Part shown: positions 62,264 through 64,000 of the stretch, in pieces
How positions within the stretch are numbered: the first letter of the stretch is position 1
Layout of the letters: each line of letters opens with the position of its first letter
Source of the DNA: RYN-230 sp963723595
GTDB taxonomy: Bacteria; Actinomycetota; Actinomycetes; Streptosporangiales; Streptosporangiaceae
Length of the DNA stretch: 64,000 bases
Assembly: GCA_963723595.1 (NCBI GenBank)
Contig: CAVRRQ010000010.1
Location: forward strand, 372,001-436,000
Direction of reading: 5' to 3'
The notes under the pieces: generated by a model
Database searches by the model: none
Told to the model about the DNA's origin: nothing
Seen by the model: only the letters and a program-made list of their open reading frames with translations
Position numbers and translations under genes: made by a program

Positions 62264-62644
62264 ATGGCCGAACGCGCACTTCGCGGCACCCGGCTCGGGG
62301 CAACGAGCTACGAGAACGACCGTAACACCGACCTGGCGCCACGCCAGGAGATAGCTTTCGATTGCCCCAAGGGTCACCACTTTACCGTCCCGTTTGCCGC
62401 CGAGGCTGAGGTTCCGGCCACCTGGGAGTGCCGGGTATGCGGAGTGACCGCGTTCACGACCACCGGTGACCTGTCCGCGCCGCGGAAGGCGAAGCCGCCG
62501 CGCAGCCACTGGGACATGCTGCGGGAGCGCCGGTCCATCGCCGACCTGGAGGAAGTGCTCGCGGAGCGGCTGGCCCTGATCAGGAGCCAGCGTGGTGAGG
62601 AAACGCCGCGCAAGCACAACACAAGGCACCGCAAGAGCGCCTGA
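62264..62644 (+). CDS. rbpA: RNA polymerase-binding protein RbpA
   Basis: A 126-residue protein. The core tail ALRGTRLGATSYENDRNTDLAPRQ, the zinc module CPKGHHF...ATWECRVCGVTAF (Cys34, His38, Cys56, Cys59), the basic linker RKAKPPRSHWDMLRERRS and the sigma-interaction helices DLEEVLAERLALIRS are all present. RbpA binds RNA polymerase and SigA-type factors and stabilises the open complex; it is found only in actinobacteria. GGAGG precedes the ATG. Preceded by a SigR-type promoter, as in Streptomyces. Confidence 0.97.
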   Translation: MAERALRGTRLGATSYENDRNTDLAPRQEIAFDCPKGHHFTVPFAAEAEVPATWECRVCGVTAFTTTGDLSAPRKAKPPRSHWDMLRERRSIADLEEVLAERLALIRSQRGEETPRKHNTRHRKSA

Positions 62645-62656
62645 CATCACACGCTG

Positions 62657-62713
62657 ACGGCCCGGGCCCGCCCGGGCCGTTTATGCTGCCGCGGCCCGGG
62701 CGCGCCCGGGCCG
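62657..62713. terminator. two G/C palindromes between rbpA and ppm
   Basis: ACGGCCCGGGC-cc-GCCCGGGCCGT followed by TTT (62657-62682) is a textbook terminator for rbpA. A second perfect 22-bp palindrome (62692-62713) can serve the leftward gene that ends at 62745. Confidence 0.8.
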
Positions 62714-62744
62714 GGCGGGTGCTGCTCTCGTCCGGGCCGGCGGC

Positions 62745-63515
62745 TCAGCGCGTGGTCGCGCGGCCCCCGCGCAGCCCTGCCCAGCGGGACGCGACCCCCC
62801 AGCGCCCGATCCGCCAGAACGCCTCCACCATGATGGACTTGCTCATCTTGCTGGAACCGTGGATCCGCTCCACGAACGTGATCGGCACCTCCACGACCCG
62901 CAGGCCCGCGTTCAGCGCGCGGAGGGCCAGGTCAACCTGAAAGCAGTAGCCCTGTGACTCGATCTCGCCGAGCCGGATGGCCCGCAGCGTGCCGGCCCGG
63001 TAGACCCGGTACCCGCCGGTGGCGTCCTTGAGCGGGAGGCCCAGCATCAGCCGCGCGTAGATGTTCGCGCCCCGGGACAGTACCTCCCGGGACTTGGGCC
63101 AGTTGAGCACCCGGCCCCCCGGGACCCAGCGGGAGCCGAGCACCACGTCGGCCTGGCGGAGCGCCTCCAGCAGGATGGGCAGCTGCTCGGGCTGATGCGA
63201 GCCGTCGGCGTCCATCTCCACGACCGCGCCGTAGTCCTGTTCCAGCGCCCAGCTGAACCCGGCCAGGTACGCCGCGCCGAGACCGCCTTTGCCGGGCCGG
63301 TGCAGGACCTGGACGTGGGAGTCCTCGGCCGCCAGCTTGTCCGCCAGCTCGCCGGTGCCGTCCGGGCTGTTGTCGTCCACGACCAGCAGGTCGGCGTCGG
63401 GAACCGCGGACCTGACCCGGGCGGCCATAGTCTCCAGGTTCTCACGCTCGTTGTACGTGGGCATGATGACGAGGACCCGGCCAACCGGAGTCCCGGCTTC
63501 GTTGTTGCCAGCCAA
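62745..63515 (-). CDS. polyprenol monophosphomannose synthase
   Basis: A roughly 256-residue GT2 glycosyltransferase. VLVIMPTYNERENLETMAARVR and LLVVDDNSPDGTGELADKL bind GDP-mannose; VVEMDADGSHQPEQLPILLEAL supplies the DxD. GGYRVYRAGTLRAIRLGEIESQGYCFQVDLALRAL and VPITFVERIHGSSKMSKSIMVEAFWRI are typical of Dpm1/Ppm1 catalytic domains. It makes polyprenyl-phosphate-mannose for lipoglycans and protein mannosylation. It has no membrane domain of its own. The start is uncertain; TTG 63515 gives the usual length, while an ATG at 63575 or 63590 is possible. Confidence 0.88.
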   Translation of the reverse strand: MAGNNEAGTPVGRVLVIMPTYNERENLETMAARVRSAVPDADLLVVDDNSPDGTGELADKLAAEDSHVQVLHRPGKGGLGAAYLAGFSWALEQDYGAVVEMDADGSHQPEQLPILLEALRQADVVLGSRWVPGGRVLNWPKSREVLSRGANIYARLMLGLPLKDATGGYRVYRAGTLRAIRLGEIESQGYCFQVDLALRALNAGLRVVEVPITFVERIHGSSKMSKSIMVEAFWRIGRWGVASRWAGLRGGRATTR

Positions 63516-64000
63516 CCTCTCCTGCCTTCCCCTGACTGCCGCGTGGGGTCGCGGCCACACGGGCCCGTGACCCATGCAGGTTACCGTCACGCGGCGTCAT
63601 CGGCGCCCGCGCTTCGCAGGGCATAGCCGAAATTGCCCAATGTTGACGCTGCACAGGCGGCGCGGTTCCCGGATCGCCTGCCGCGGCCGGGGAGGCGCCC
63701 AGGCCGCGGCCGGTTGCGCCGGGGCGGCCCCGGACGGCACTCACGCGGGGGCAGGCGAGGGAAGAGGGCCCGGACCTCCCTTCGGACCGGAGACCGTCCC
63801 GCCGGCAACGAGCTCGTTCTCCGTTGTCTACTGGGCGCCCAGGCCCTTCCCGTTTCCAACCCCCCGGCCCAGCGGGCTACCGGGCACGCCCTGGCGCGCT
63901 GCGCCTGGCATCGGGGCCGGTCAACCGGCCCCTGGCACAGCCTGGCCCGGGCGGCCAGCTCACCCTGACGGCTAGCCAAGTGCTGGACTGTGCGCAGCAA
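63516..64000. other. no supported gene
   Basis: Open frames in this stretch are Arg/Pro/Gly-rich and lack ribosome sites or family motifs. The region probably includes the promoter of the leftward mannose synthase gene. No clear repeat or hairpin was seen. Confidence 0.5.

Noticed and set aside
63587..64000. Possible apolipoprotein N-acyltransferase (lnt) start upstream of ppm
   Set aside because: Lnt often neighbours ppm, but no membrane segments or Lnt motifs appear in any frame here.

Overview
The window is very GC-rich, codes almost wall to wall, and carries actinobacterial hallmarks: RbpA (62264-62644), a polyprenol-phosphate mannose synthase, an F420/PPOX-type enzyme, large LuxR (LAL) regulators, an Rv1733c-like membrane protein, a PadR/ABC operon and many apparent leaderless promoters. 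It is therefore read as a chromosomal segment of an actinomycete, perhaps Streptosporangiales or a relative; the order is inference. No rRNA, tRNA, CRISPR, transposase or phage gene was seen.

Layout. 1-4.7 kb: tail of a PPOX enzyme, then a leftward operon of a ribbon-helix-helix (RHH) regulator, a DUF4097 beta-repeat protein and an ABC-2 exporter, preceded by a striking array of operator boxes; then an AAA kinase. 4.9-9.5 kb: UvrA-like ABC protein, PPOX and VOC genes, Gfo/Idh/MocA oxidoreductase. 9.6-17.9 kb: a frameshifted membrane protein, a 5'-truncated dehydrogenase, an SDR with twin operators, a MetRS-family gene, an AAA+ ATPase, an HTH/small-membrane-protein pair and a DinB gene. 18-25.3 kb: histidine phosphatase, GNAT, MFS, amidohydrolase, S9 peptidase and methionine aminopeptidase; all but the amidohydrolase are frameshifted. 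25.4-27.8 kb: DUF1269 and DUF6325-type proteins with a 59-residue membrane protein and an arginine-repeat microprotein.

27.8-32.4 kb: leftward operon of a carboxymuconolactone-decarboxylase-like protein, a Cys-type sulfatase and its radical SAM maturase. 32.6-37.6 kb: two convergent LAL regulators. 37.8-42 kb: LVIVD-type propeller protein, then a divergent two-subunit molybdenum hydroxylase. 42-46.4 kb: leftward housekeeping genes (PRPP synthetase, glycerate kinase, adenylate kinase, FAH-family hydrolase). 46.5-50.2 kb: divergent secreted phosphoesterase and GH27/ricin-type alpha-galactosidase. 50.2-53.4 kb: PadR-ATPase-FtsX exporter operon. 53.6-58.6 kb: Nudix, Rv1733c-like, and a leftward acyl-CoA pathway operon (TIM-barrel hydrolase, CoA ligase, MaoC, DinB-like). 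59-63.5 kb: small membrane proteins, two RNA methyltransferases, GDPD, rbpA and ppm.

At least ten genes are broken by one-base indels, nearly all inside short G or C runs, while the amino-acid signal continues cleanly in the next frame. The likeliest reading is residual sequencing error rather than decay. The most interesting signals are regulatory or very small: five RHH boxes phased at helical-turn spacing over a leaderless promoter, a microprotein built from RRxx tetrads, a SigR-type promoter at rbpA, nested PadR palindromes, an exact 20-bp repeat 9.6 kb apart, and a sulfatase maturase ending in a SEC-C metal-binding motif.
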